A stretch of 64,000 nt of DNA, taken from assembly GCF_040054535.1 (NCBI RefSeq), contig NC_090785.1:12252501-12316500 (forward strand), written 5' to 3'. Both the position numbers and the translations under genes were made by a program. The notes beneath the pieces were generated by a model, which saw only the letters and a list, made by a program, of their open reading frames with translations, ran no database searches and was not told where the DNA came from. This document shows, one piece after another, positions 41,360-54,280 of the stretch (position 1 is the first letter of the stretch; each line of letters begins with the position of its first letter). The stretch comes from Antennarius striatus. Taxonomy: Eukaryota; Chordata; Actinopteri; Lophiiformes; Antennariidae.

Positions 41360-41656
41360 TTGACACATTTTGTTATTATCTGAGTGAAAATTATTCTTGT
41401 TTTTTTACTGCTGTGTAAAAACCACATTATTGCCTGTTGCTCTTACACAAGAGTAAAATGTGCATCAGATGAAAATGGGAAGTGGTAAGGAAAGGGAACT
41501 GTGGTAAAAAGCAGATTCCAGCACTCTTTGCAGCACATCAAACTGGCAGAAACAAGCAACTTTTTGCATAACACACAAGGGTGTCATTTACTGCTTGGCA
41601 ATAATCTTTGGAGCAAGCAGATCAGTGCACTAGTCTTCATTTTATCAGCCCCTTTT

Positions 41657-44600
41657 TCATAGTTCATTAGATTCTGGGCAACGATTAATTCCCCATCCTC
41701 TGGGTGCTCTGTTGAAGTTGGGCCGTCGGTACATGTGGACCTCAGTGATGCCGGGCGGCATCCTGGAATCGACTGCCTCGTAGCTGACCTCGGGGATCAC
41801 CCTCTCGCTGGCCATAGGTCCCCCAAATGGTACGGCAGATCTGAAGAGATAAACACACAAACTGAGTGCACTGCACTTGATACTCAGGGCAGAACCAAAC
41901 CTTATGTATTGCATGACTCAGACATCCCGTAGAGAAGCAACCTTTACATTATGTACAATAACTATGGTTAATAATAGCCAGTCCTGTTAACTGGAGAAAA
42001 CTACACAATTTCAGAAGGACTCGAGTAGGCTGTGCTAACCTCAACCTTTTCTGTGTTGCTGAGTTCAAATTTAATTGAGGTGACACAATTTCAGTCTTAG
42101 GAGTGTAAATGGATCCCTCCACAGGAGTATAGGCTCGACGGTAGAAATTCTGTGATTGATTTAATTAGATAACATCTTGAGTTTGTCTTTCATATAATTC
42201 TACGTATTTTTTAGTATACACAGGCTATCCTCTGTACTGTTTCACTGGAACGATGCCATTGTGTGCCACGAGTGAAGCAATATCCTTTTGTACAGTTATT
42301 TGGAGTATGGACATTAAAAGACTCCAGACCCACCAGTGGATCAACTTTCAATAGTTCAAAATAGACGTCAAGGACGTGAGAGCCAGAGAGAAGGGATTCA
42401 CTTTCAAACTGGAAACATGGAGATGAGCTGAGGGAAGAGATGATTGTGATAGATGATATGACTCAGTCATCTGCTGCTCTATTTGAAGGTCTATTTGAAG
42501 GCGTGTCTCAACACTTGTGCATCCATTGAGTGAAATCATCATGTATTTAGGTGAGGTAGCGCTTATCATATTTACCTGTTGAAGCACCTGTATGGTTGTG
42601 TTTGTGGCAGCTGGAGCGGCTGGATATTAATGGAAATCTGGGCCTCTTTGTTGACTCCCAAAGCATCTGTCCATGGGGAGCAGTAGGATTTAGGAATTAC
42701 TGTTGTGTTGAACCTCTCATAAGGAACTATCTTCAGAGGGCCAGAATATCCTGACGAAAAAAGAAAATGTGTGTGGGTAAAAGCAACGCACGAGGATTGG
42801 TGAAGTTAAAGCTGTGTTGCTTTAATTTGGTGCAGTTTTATTCACATTAAAACCAAGCAAAGCATACCCCCCAGTGTCAAAAGAATGGATAATAACTTGA
42901 GTGATGAAGCTAATTATAAACCCCATTTATAAATAAAGCAAAGCACAGGCAGCACAAACAAATTTAATATAAGTATAAATCAGTATGATGCTGCTACTGT
43001 CAATGACAAGCAATACAGTAATTATATCTCAGTGTGAATCACCAGTAACACAGCTCAGTTCATTACCAGTCATGCTGTAAACAGTGGCTTCTGTCAAACT
43101 AACAGTGACTGCCAGCAAAGATGGTCGCAGATGAAGGCACACTGCATAATGCCCCCCATTCACCTAGGCTTGATAAGAAATATAATACTGTATACTGATT
43201 TTTTCACCGAACTTCCCTATAAAAAGAGAACACTAGCAGTTTAATGACAGGTGCTGTTAATGCTTTTTCATGTGACCTATTTCTATAGCCGCTAGCAGTT
43301 CATGGTCATCCTTTCTTCTCCATGTATTTACCTGGGGCGAGGATTTCGGGACAGCCCATCTTCGCTATTGTCTTCTGAAGGTTTATGACCAGGCTATGCT
43401 TACCAGGGACGGAGAAAGCTGGGCCCTCCGTTCCTCTCTGTGGCTCTGGGATGATCTGTGGGGGGGGAGGAGCAGCTTCTGGTTGGACCTGGGAATTGAA
43501 CAGAGTTCCATTTTATTTTAATATTCACTTTTTTAACGAATGTTACTTTTCAGTTGGCAGGCAAGGTGGTTATTTTTTACCAGTTTGTTGATCACTTAAT
43601 TATTATTATAGTCAATATTATATGATCAGGGTCCAACCTTGGGAATTGAACTTTAAATTTGTGGGGAAACTGAGGCCTAGGCTTTGGCAGAGGTTTATAT
43701 CCCTGTGTGTTGTCTAGTCCAGTGGTCCTCAATCATTTTCGCGCCACCGCAAATCATCTGACAATATTTTACAGACCGACCTTTAAGTTGAGGTGGAAAA
43801 TAGAACAACATAAAACGAGACAACCAGCATGTAAACTGTTTTTTTTGTAAATTTAATCATATGTGTATGCAAGTTTATTAGCAGCTTCCTCGTAACATTG
43901 TTTTTTGCTCCTTTTGCTACCATGGAATTTCAACTTTGAGAAGACAGTCGTGTGACCAAGGCAAGAATCTTGAAAAATGTAAAGAATGAATTGTAGATAG
44001 AGAGAATTTGGTAATTTTCCAAAACAAAACATGATTTAGAATAAAATAATAATAAATAAATAATAAATGATAATAAATAAAACAGAAATAAGTTGTGTAT
44101 TCTTTCTGTGCGGCCCGGAACCAATTGACCCACGCACCGGTACCAATCCACGACCTGGGGGTTAGGAACCACCTGTTTAGTACACTAAAGAGTTTTTATA
44201 AATATTGAGAGAATAGTTATGCATCTATATGTAGGGCAATTGTAAAGTTACAGCCTTCATGAATCCATCCTAATAACAATGACACTAACCCAACACTAAA
44301 TACAGCAGAGGCATAGTTTAGGGGAAAAAATAACATCTGCAAGAACCGCTGGAGTCGCTGCATCATGCCAGTACAGTATTGTGCCACTGGCATGCTGGAG
44401 GCAGTTCTAGAACAGCCAACAACAATCCCTGAATTAAAAAAAACACCACTGACAATCTGGGAGGTGTTGGTTGTGTGTGTGACAGCATGAACATCCTCCA
44501 TAGACTCAGCAGCAACCAAAGGCAGCTCCAGCCATAGAGCGGTCCATCATTCTGAAGAGATCATCCAGCGGTCGTGTCGGTCCGTGGGGAGGAGGATTAC

Positions 44601-46567
44601 GGCTGTAATCACTGCTGATGGACACGCTGGTTCCTGACTGTGTGAAGTATGACAAAGCTGTGTCTACAGAGAAATGATCGGTGCCTATGTTTTCGGTTAT
44701 TTAATTTTTTCTCTTTATTGTCTTGCTGCTAGGGAAATTGAAAAAGTAATTAGAAAAAGCAATAAATTAAGAAAACATATTTACAAATAAACACAGTGGT
44801 TTTTAAATCGTGTGAGAGAATGAAGATTGAACCAAATGCCAATCAGCTTGAGAAAATATCAATAGTCAATACACGAGGCTTTCCGTGACTCTTGATGCAA
44901 ATAACATCCATCATGACAAACATGAATAGTGGACTGTGAGAATGTAGGCATTTTGCAGAAGTAAAAGTGTTGGGTCTTTTTTGGTTTAAATATAAAAACC
45001 TATATACACAACGCCTCTAATGAGCTTGGTAACCTTATCAAAACTACAGTAAATGTTTTTATTTACATACGTTAAAGGTATTCCCATCTGGTTAAAGTAA
45101 ACTTTCTTGCATGCATAACAGAAACACTGCACATGCAAGTAGTGTGTTAAGATATTAAAGTCCCATTATTGTTTTCTAGAGAAATGAGACAGGACTCACA
45201 TAATGGTCAGATAACACCGGACATAAATTCTAGATCAGATCTATGTAGCACCCTAACAAGCTGTGTCAGATACATGCTGTTGGGTGTGCATGTTGCACTA
45301 CACGTAATTGATTGCAGCCATATGTGTGTTGCTGTTTGTCATCTGTTTCTTACATAGCCGGTGTTCTGAGCACCACTGGAAATGTTCTCCAGCGTGAACA
45401 TCTCAGCCCTCTTTTGCCTCTCTTGAAACATGCGAGAGCCTCGATTAGATGGAAGATTGAGCTCCTCCATCATCACATCCTTTGGGACGCTGATCTTCTT
45501 CCCCAGATTCAGACCTGATGGAGAAAAATAGACTTATATAGAGTGACTGGACTTATTGTCTCTATACACTTCCAGAATGCAATAGCAGAGAAGATCTTTG
45601 CATTACCAGTTTGCTGCTGTAATTATGCTGGGTGCATTGGCATTAGGGCTTAAGGCATTGGTGCGAAATCAGTGATAATCCTCACTTTGAAACATTTGAA
45701 AAGAGGAGGAAAATTAACAGACTCCCTTTGGTAATTCTTAATACTTTTCCTGATCTCGACCGTGATGATTTTGAACAGCTGAAGTGAGCTGATACATAAA
45801 AAGCCAAACCATGCACAGCATCACTAAGTTGGTATCTGCACAGCTTTTGCTCCAGGTCTCTTTTTGTGTTATATCATGGTGCAGCAGAGGGTCTTAAATA
45901 GCCTTAAGATGATGTCAGGGATGCCTTATGTTTGTTGTGATCCAGGGTTGCATTGGTAACTGGGCATATAAATAGGATCTTTGGATGAAAGACTTGTTTA
46001 AGGGCTGATGGCCCTTTACCCCCATAAGAGTTATGACAAGCCTCAGCTTGTGTCACCCTTCAGGAGATGCCTTTGATCGAACTGTGTAAAATTATGTGGT
46101 GGGAGTCACATTTTGCTGAGTTTAGGCGACTTGGTTTCAAAGCGTTGCTGGCATGCTGGAAACAAACTGCAACTGGGAGAGTCTCTCTTGGAATTTCAAC
46201 AACGATCTTACGCTCCTGAGATTTGGGTGTATCACTTTGCATGTGTCCCTAAGTGGTGACTAACACAGATCCATCTGACAGATCCTCCTGTGATTGCACA
46301 CTGACACTTTTAATACAAACATAAATAGCACACAGGAGGATTCCAAACAGTTGAGGCAAAGTAACAAGCCATATGCACGTTGTTATGTGGATTATTTTAC
46401 TAAATATTGGGGATCTGCAGATATATTCTATTCGAAATGTGAGACTGGGACAAAATGAAGTCAATGCATCCAAATATACCTCCTCTAGCCTTCTTCGGCA
46501 TGACCTTCGCCTGCAGCATCCTCTGCTGAGTTATGTTGTCCTGACCTGGCTGCATCACCATCGTCAT
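41657..46567 (-). CDS. myoz3: Myozenin (calsarcin), probably myozenin-3
   Basis: Six minus-strand coding exons, 46567-46480, 45514-45354, 44637-44517, 43478-43404, 42750-42576 and 41840-41657, join in phase to give 267 aa. Myozenins are Z-disc proteins binding alpha-actinin, filamin, telethonin and calcineurin in striated muscle. Family marks are GLNLGKKISVPKDVMMEELN with NRGSRMFQERQKRAEMFTLE near the N-terminus, GYSGPLKIVPYERFNTTVIP with SPW in the middle, PFGGP, RRPNFNRAPRGW, and the C-terminal PESNEL, a PDZ-binding end of the type myozenins use for ZASP/PDLIM partners. MYOZ3 is favoured over MYOZ1/2 because of the rbm22 neighbour. The exon 3 donor (GTTGCT) is weak, and an alternative acceptor at 43488 would break the frame. 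A likely 5' UTR exon ends at 46951 with a GTAATA donor. Confidence 0.88.
43720..44175. mobile_element. hAT-like non-autonomous element in a myozenin intron
   Basis: The left end CAGTGGTCCTCAATCATTTTC and right end GGGGTTAGGAACCACCTG form imperfect inverted repeats of the hAT CAGTGGTTCTCAA type. The interior includes GTGCGGCCCGGAACCAATTGA, familiar from fish hAT repeats. Flanking 8-mers GTCTAGTC and TTTAGTAC match at 6 of 8 positions, the duplication length expected for hAT. There is no transposase. Confidence 0.65.
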
Positions 46568-46950
46568 CCTCCTCTGACGGACATAAAAGTTTCAATATAA
46601 AATGTTCTACTTTATTTTATCATACATCTACAAGTGGTGTAGAGGTCAGTTTATGAATACTAAGTATGACTTCTTATTTTGTGACAATGGTGGAAAGAAA
46701 TCACACCACTATTTCCTGTACATTCATACCTCAAAAATGATAAAATTATAAGTAATATTAATGACATCTACCTTTTTCTTTACAGGCCTTCTGCTTTAAT
46801 CCCTGAAACTGCTATAGGCTATGCATTGAATAACAAAAACACACACAAAATCTTCACATTTTAAAGCAGTTTATCAGATGTTACTCATGTAGCTGTTCTG
46901 CAGAGGACATGCTCTCACTGCTGCCTGTTAGTAAAGGTCCAGACTATTAC

Positions 46951-47090
46951 CTGGAGCCTTGCCTGTGTCTCCTGCCTCTCTGTGTGACCGGGATCGGAGC
47001 TGGTCTGGATGGCCGGGTGGTTTATTCCACACTGGGGCTGGGAAGGAACACTCCATAAAACTCATCCCAGGATGCCTTGCACACTTACCT
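46951..47090 (-). other. myoz3: Candidate 5' UTR exon of the myozenin gene
   Basis: A minus-strand donor (GCTCCAG then GTAATAG) lies at 46951/46950, about 380 bp upstream of the first coding exon. The upstream limit is nominal and no TATA box was seen on this strand. Confidence 0.35.
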
Positions 47091-47099
47091 CATTGGACT

Positions 47100-47311
47100 A
47101 TTTTAGCATAGGGCTAAGAGAGTGAGGGATCGAGGGAGTGTTTTGAAGGGTGGTATAAAAGAACGATTAAGCGGAAGGGGAAAGTATAAAGATTTACATT
47201 CTGGCCTCGAGCCTCTAATATAAATCAGACCCACCCCTCTCTTTTTCTCTTTCTCTCTGTCTGTCTGTCTGTGTCTGTGTCTGTGTCTGAGTCTGTGTCT
47301 GTGTCTGTGTC

Positions 47312-47363
<52 letters not shown>

Positions 47364-48726
47364 TGTGCGTGCTAACAGCAGCTGTCCAGACAGTGACGTT
47401 GAAGTCTAAGGAGGCCAATCATCCAAGTAGCAAACACAGACAATATTTTTTTCTCGCTTTTCTCCCTCTTGTGAATCTCTTTTTTTCTACTCTTTCTAGT
47501 CTTTTATCACCGCTTACTCATGTTTTTCCAAATGCAGACCATTGTATAGGAGCAGTTGTCATAGCAATGAGGTTGAGTCCAAAGGACATGATTTATTTCT
47601 CCAGTTTGGGGTTAAAGGTTTAACTCTTCTGTTCTGATTTTAATGGTGTGAAACCTTTTACACACATTCATTGTATGCTCCTGTAAGTTATGGAAATTCT
47701 TCATACCTTTGAGTTTCTTTGTAAAATATTGCAAAGAATATTAAAACAATGTTTTTTTTTAAATTTCATTGCCTTATCAGAAGCAATTCAGGATTCTACA
47801 TTAACTTGTCTGTGTGATATCTTTAAACATTATATTTGGATTCTGTTTTCAAGCTCTAGCTGGTCTTTATCTTGCAGCATCCCCACACAAATTGATTCAT
47901 TGAGCTCGGCGGGAGTCCGCAGGGGGAAAAGCATTTTCTTTATCCCTCTTGAGATTGGATATCGATTTCACATCTGCCCTGCTCTGTAATGCCACAAGCT
48001 CCCAGTGGGGAGCTTCCCAGCCACTGAAATAAAATGTGAAGTCATTCAGAGTCATCTGCAAACAAACTATTGAAGATGAACGGATTCTGTTCATTAAAGG
48101 TTTATCTAAAGGGACCTTTAAATATAAAAAGCAGTTATGCTTCATAAAAAGAAACCACAGTGAATTAATTACTTCCTCAAGCAAATGCAATTTCAGCAAC
48201 TGTGGTGGCTTGTGTGTGTAATAACAGTCTATCTGTCACTTTAAGACATCATGCTGATTGTTACAGTTAGTCACTGAGTTTGACATTCTGTTTATTGGTA
48301 AATCAGTCATATAAACAATTTCCTTGGAAAGAACAATAACAGCACAATGAAATAAGAATTTCTCATGACTGGTGTCATCTGTGTTTGAGAGGTGGCCTCT
48401 GAAGTGTGTTCCTGTCACATCAGGTAGGCGCACAGCCACCAGGTTGTGACAGCTGTCACTAAAACCCCATTGAGACACAAGAACCTGTGCAATGAGGACC
48501 CCTTTAAAACTGTTAGCTCTGATGGCTTTCAGATGAAACCTTACTTGGATGACTAGTCTGCCAGAGTTCAAATCTTCCCAGTAGCATCGAGAGCAGGAGA
48601 AAACAAAACCATTGATACAGCACTGTGAGCTTTTCTTGTTTGCTTTCAGATTTTGGAGGACTGCTGGGAACCAATCAGTTGCGGACCTGTTAATGCTCAA
48701 CTTAAGCGTCAATCCAGAGAGTCATA
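47100..48726. other. Intergenic region between myozenin and the guanylate cyclase
   Basis: It holds a compound (TGTGTC)n/(TG)n repeat at 47257-47370; otherwise unique AT-rich sequence that must contain both divergent promoters. A 158-aa open frame at 48236-48712 on the minus strand has no recognisable family features. Confidence 0.6.
47257..47370. repeat. Compound (CTGT)n (TGTGTC)n (TG)n microsatellite
   Basis: Stepwise change from CTGT to TGTGTC to TG units across about 114 bp. Confidence 0.95.
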
Positions 48727-51700
48727 ATGTACGGGCTGCTGTGTGAAAGTCTTCATGACTTCATCAAGGAGTCATATGGAGATGATGTATGGAAGCTGGT
48801 CAGAGAGAGAGCAGATGTCAGGTTACACTCTTTTGTTACTCACCAGGTACAGTGTTTCTGAAAAAATGATATAATTCTGCCTGCATGTATTAAATACTGA
48901 TATAGTTGTGTCTGTCTGATATGGTTGCAAGTCAGTTATTTTCACTTCGTCTGCTTCTTCCTGGGAGCGTCAGAGTCCTGTTGTCAAAGTATATATTTTT
49001 CTCACTGATGATGGGTTTGTGTTTGCAGGTGTACAGCGAGAGTGTGATTCCCCGTATCGCAAAGGCAGCCAGTGGAGTGACAGGAACACCCTACAATGAG
49101 CTGATGAACTCCTGGGGTGTCTATTTCCTGGGTTTTGTTGGGAAATACGGCTATGACAGGATCCTGAAGGTGAAAACTGTTATCAGATTCAAAATTGTCA
49201 GAACATTTGGGAAACCATTAAACATGATAGTAAATCCAGCAGCATTTTGATGGTTGAAGTTTTTGAAAGTTATGTATGTATACTGTATATCATTTTTTCT
49301 TGCTTAATTTTTATTTAACCTTTAATTTAACTAGAGAAATCAATTGAGATTTACATTTTGGCTAGGCCAATCACTTTTTTTTATTTATTAAAATTACACA
49401 ATAAAATCTGTTAAATCAGTATAACAATATTATCAGTAGGTTTTTGTCTACGTGTAGTCCTTCCACAATGAACTCTTGTACAGACACTGCACTTTGTGCA
49501 TTATTGAACCAAGTTCTGGTAGTCGCTTATAAAATTAATATCAACCGTCTGCCATTTCTGCAGGGCCATGTATGAAAGAATTACGAATTAAGAGTTTCAT
49601 AATGGGCTTAATGTCTTAATGCTTAAAAAACAATTTTCCGTTGTCAGTAAGTGATCAAGAAAAATGGTGGGCAAGAAATACTGATTTGCCATAAATGATT
49701 TTTGCTCTGTTTTAAGTGCAAACCAAAATAACTCTTACCACATCATCTTGTCATCAATCTTTTCTCCAGATAAAAGTAGTCGTTAACGCTTTCTGGTTAA
49801 AATGTATGAAAAAGGCCTTTAGCAGGGCAACATGACCCATCCTCTGCCCTCAGGTGCTGGGCCGTCACGTACGTGACTTTGTCAATGGCCTTGATAATCT
49901 CCATGAGTACCTTCGATTCAGCTACCCCAAGGTGCAACCTCCAACCTTTTTCTGCCAGGAGGAGTCTGCCACTGGAGTCACGCTCCACTACAGGTATGTA
50001 GGGAGGAGCACCAATGTGAAGAAGAAGAATTGTAGAAGTAATTACGTACTATGTTACTGGCATCTTTCCTCACAACTACAGGAGTAAACGCAAAGGGTAC
50101 CTGCACTACGCCATGGGTCAACTGAGACAAATGGGGAAACAGTTCTACGACACCGACATCCACGTGGAAGTGTTGTCTGAGCAGATGGTTGGAGACTACT
50201 CCCATGTCACCATGAGGTACACACGCACACACACACACACACGCACTCATGTACACACACACACACACTTGAAAGGTATTTAGAAGGGCAACAAAGTATT
50301 TTTACTCAAGTACTGCTCATGAGTAAAACATGTTTGGTTCCAAATATTTGTGATGCATAATAAAATGTTTTTTGAAAAAAATCACTGAACACTTTGGTTC
50401 CCGGGCGGCACGGTGCCGGAGTGGGTAGCGCTGTCGCCAGGTTCACATCCCGCTCCCGCTGTGGAGTTTGCATGTTCTCCCCGCGTCTGTGAGGGTTCTC
50501 CCCAGATTCTCCGACTTCCTCTCACCTCCAAAAAACATGCACTTCAGGTTAATTGGCCATTCCAAATTGGACATATTGTGTGAGTGTGAGCGTGCATGGG
50601 TGTCTGTCTTTATGTGGCTCCGAGACTCACTGGTGTCGTGCACAGAGTTTCGGAAGCAGTTCGGAAGTTGAATGAATGATTTAGTTTCCCTGTTGCGTTT
50701 AAAACACTTGTTAATCTCCACCAAAGAAAAAAATACCTCCTGGTATTCTCAGAAGGCTTAATTCAAATTACACTTCAAGGCCAAAGACATAAACAGATCC
50801 AATATCTAAACAATGAACAAGGAAAACATGAAAAGAAAATTACAAAAACATCCAAAGATTTTTAGCCACACAAACATTGTGTGGTTTTTGCCACACAATG
50901 TTTGTGTGGCCAAAAGCTTTTTTGTGTCACAGCTGTCATTATAAGCAGAATTAATATTACTAACTTTCTTAATTCTAATTCTTCTGTGCTTTGTAGTATT
51001 ACTAAGTAAAGCATCTTAAGACTTGTTCTGCCACGGTTTGTAATACTAGACATTCTGATTTGTGTATGTGTGCAGGTTAAACTTTGACAACTCAGCCTAC
51101 CGCTACATCATGAAGGAAGATGAGGAGGAGCAGGAGATTTTGCCCATTACCTCAGACTTCTTCTTTGAGGTCTTCCCCTTCAACATTGTCTTCAGAGAGG
51201 TAATCCTTCTCAGCAAACCAACCATGGGATATTAAGAAATTAAATGAAGCATTAAAAGAATGAGGTATCACTGCAGGTCTTTGATTTTTTTTAGGACATG
51301 GTGGTGCATAATGTTGGCTCAGGCCTGGCCACAGTCTTCCCTGATCTAGATGGGAAGAAGATCAATGATGCCTTCTTGCTGGCTCGCCCCCTAGTGGAGT
51401 TCACCTGGAACATGGTAACGACATATCTCCACCTGTCCCTGTGTCAGCAAGGGCATTTTAAACATCATCTTCAATTTGCACACACAGATCATCTCCCACC
51501 CTAACAACCTATTTGAGATCATGTCCAAGGAACCGGTGAAGAGAGAAAGGAACCTTCACAATCGAGTCCAGAGTAAGAGTGGAAGTCATGCAAACACTCG
51601 CAGGGGTGTGTTTCTGGTGTGCAAGAACTCAGTGGATTGTTGTCAAATCAGATTCACTGCAGTCGTTAGCAAAAAGAAATTTTCATTTAAAGTTAACGTT

Positions 51701-54223
51701 TAAGTCAAAACGAACAGATATGCACATAAAATGGTCTTCTAGATTTCCAACACCAGCCACTTATCTCTTAAATATAGTATGGTTGATTTAGGGTTTAGAG
51801 TTTAAGAGGTATTACACATTTATGTATTTATTTTTCTTGATTTAATTTGACGATAAAATAAATGACATTCACAGCCTCTAGATATTCCACGAAAGGACAT
51901 CCAGAACAAAATAATTTAAACGAGTGAGATTTTTCACGTGTTATGTCGAAAAAAACCCCAATAGAACAGGCATGTAAACCCAAACTGTTCCTAAAGGTCA
52001 TCTTAGCTCTTATTGTATATATAGACAGAGCATCAAATATGCAGTTTATCAAAAAATAAAACACAGAGAATTGACATTCACTAGTATGCATGTGAGGTCA
52101 ATTGTCTGTATGTCTTTACTTAGAAATTTGCTTGGCTGTTTGCTCCTGTTTAAATTTTAAACCACATATACTTAACCTTTTAATTGGTTACACTGAGGAA
52201 GAGCTGAGCATTGACCGTGAATGTTTATGGCTCTGATAGTTCACCCTTAACCTTTTCACAGATTCTGACTATGACAATGCCAATCGGTCTGCTGATGTTG
52301 ATGTGGAGCTCATGGCTTTCCAGTCCATCATTGGAGATGATTACAAAGGTCATGACATTTTTATTATTTGAGAAGAAAAATAGCAATACCTGAGCATACA
52401 CGCAAAGAACAAATGAAAATCTATTAAAAGATAGATGCATGTTAAAATAAAAATAAGCTCACTTCAAGGCAAGACTTTGACAAGCTTGGAAATAAGCTTA
52501 TTTGTTTTCTCGTTGAGAGCAAGTAATCCGCCTACCAGCATCTCTGTGTATCAAGGCCATTTGTGTGCTTTGGCTGTACTTTTGTTGGTGTGTCCTTAAC
52601 CAGTGATGCCTGTCAATCAGTGTCGGTGGAATTTCAGCCAACATTGCTTAAATTAATTGGCAGCAGTACCATGAGTTGAGAAATTATTCTGATTTACTTT
52701 ACTCTGGTTGTTCATGTAATTGCAAATCAATGTAAAAGAAGAAATTTGTAAGTTATGAAAGACAGCAGCTACTGTATGCCCACTCATGTTGCAATATTAG
52801 TATTTCATTCATCATCTAATGACAAATCCTGTCATTCAGTGTGTGTTTCCACAATTGTACATCTTCTTGTATCCATTGACTGCCAGAAAGAGCCACCTTC
52901 TAGTATGGAGAGTTGTTTCCTGCAGGCACAGAATGTTCTTCTGGTTGCCTGCCAGCTGTTGTCATTGTAATGTGTTCATGTGAAAAGGAAACATTAACTG
53001 TCAAACGTGAGTTGAGTTTGTCTTCATCACCACCAGTTCTCTCATGATGTTCTGTTATGTTTAATGTGCATGAAGAAAAGGTGAAAAAGAGACAATATGG
53101 TTTGACGGTTGTAAAATGTGCAGGAGTTAAAAAAAACAAAACCTTAGCAAGAAAACCTTACAAGGGCCGTGAACTATCAACATTTTTAGACAGACCCAGG
53201 TTAGCTTTTCCCTGTCCATTACTAGCCTTAATGCTAGGTTACAATAATGGACACTAGAGTCATATTGAACATAGTATTGACCCAATTTTTTTATTTTTAT
53301 TTTAAAAAATTTTTATATACTGGTTTGATCCCCGAAGGGAAATTAAGAATGCACACTCTAGCTAATGATTCAAACACATGCATACATATATGTTTGTGAG
53401 TACAGGCCCCTGTATCACACTAGGAGGCTTTTATTGAGCCTCTCTTCTCACTGCCAAATAAATCTTTATTTTATAAAATGTCAGACCACTCCTTTATCAT
53501 GCTAAACAGATGAATCCATTAGAATGACATTGGTAACACAGTATGGTGATTATCTTCTGCTGAATTTAACAGCTCTAAAAAGGTTGTCTTGGTGGAATTT
53601 CATCATGCTCCTCTTTTAGACGGTAATAGTGCTAATGCGATGGAGAGCTGGGGCGATGGGAGCCGCTGCCTGAAACTAAAAGGACAAATGAGATACATGC
53701 CAGAGTGGGAGTCCATCATCTTCCTGGGAACCCCTGTGTATGGGCCAGACACACAAAACACACACATGCAAACAGCCACCCATAGACATAGATCTTTATT
53801 AAAATCCTGCAGTTGAAAAACAAAACAATCTAAAAAGCAGCAAGAGCCAAACTGAATTACAAGGTTGGAAATAAAAGCCTGGGCAGTGAATCAAATCAGG
53901 GGCCCATTTTAACAGCACTTACCATGCATGAAATGAGCTGCTAATTAGCTTGTAATCAGACAGTGCAGCTCTTGTGAGCTTAATGGGAACCCGTTTGCTA
54001 CCAAGAGTGTTTTAAGTACATTAACAAAACATTTCTGTCCTCTAAAACACTTTGCAAGTAAATGCTTTAATGTCCATGATGATTAAACTACTTAAATATT
54101 AAATCATAGTCATATGAATTATCTTACTTACGATATACAGAAAACTACAAACAACACATACCAGAGTGATTACCTTTTATTTTCAGGCACTGATTATTGA
54201 TACTACCAGTGCCAGTTGTCTAT

Positions 54224-54280
<57 letters not shown>

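Noticed and set aside
48236..48712. 158-aa minus-strand frame just upstream of the cyclase
   Set aside because: No recognised motif, signal peptide or splice context. It overlaps the region that should hold the cyclase promoter or 5' UTR.
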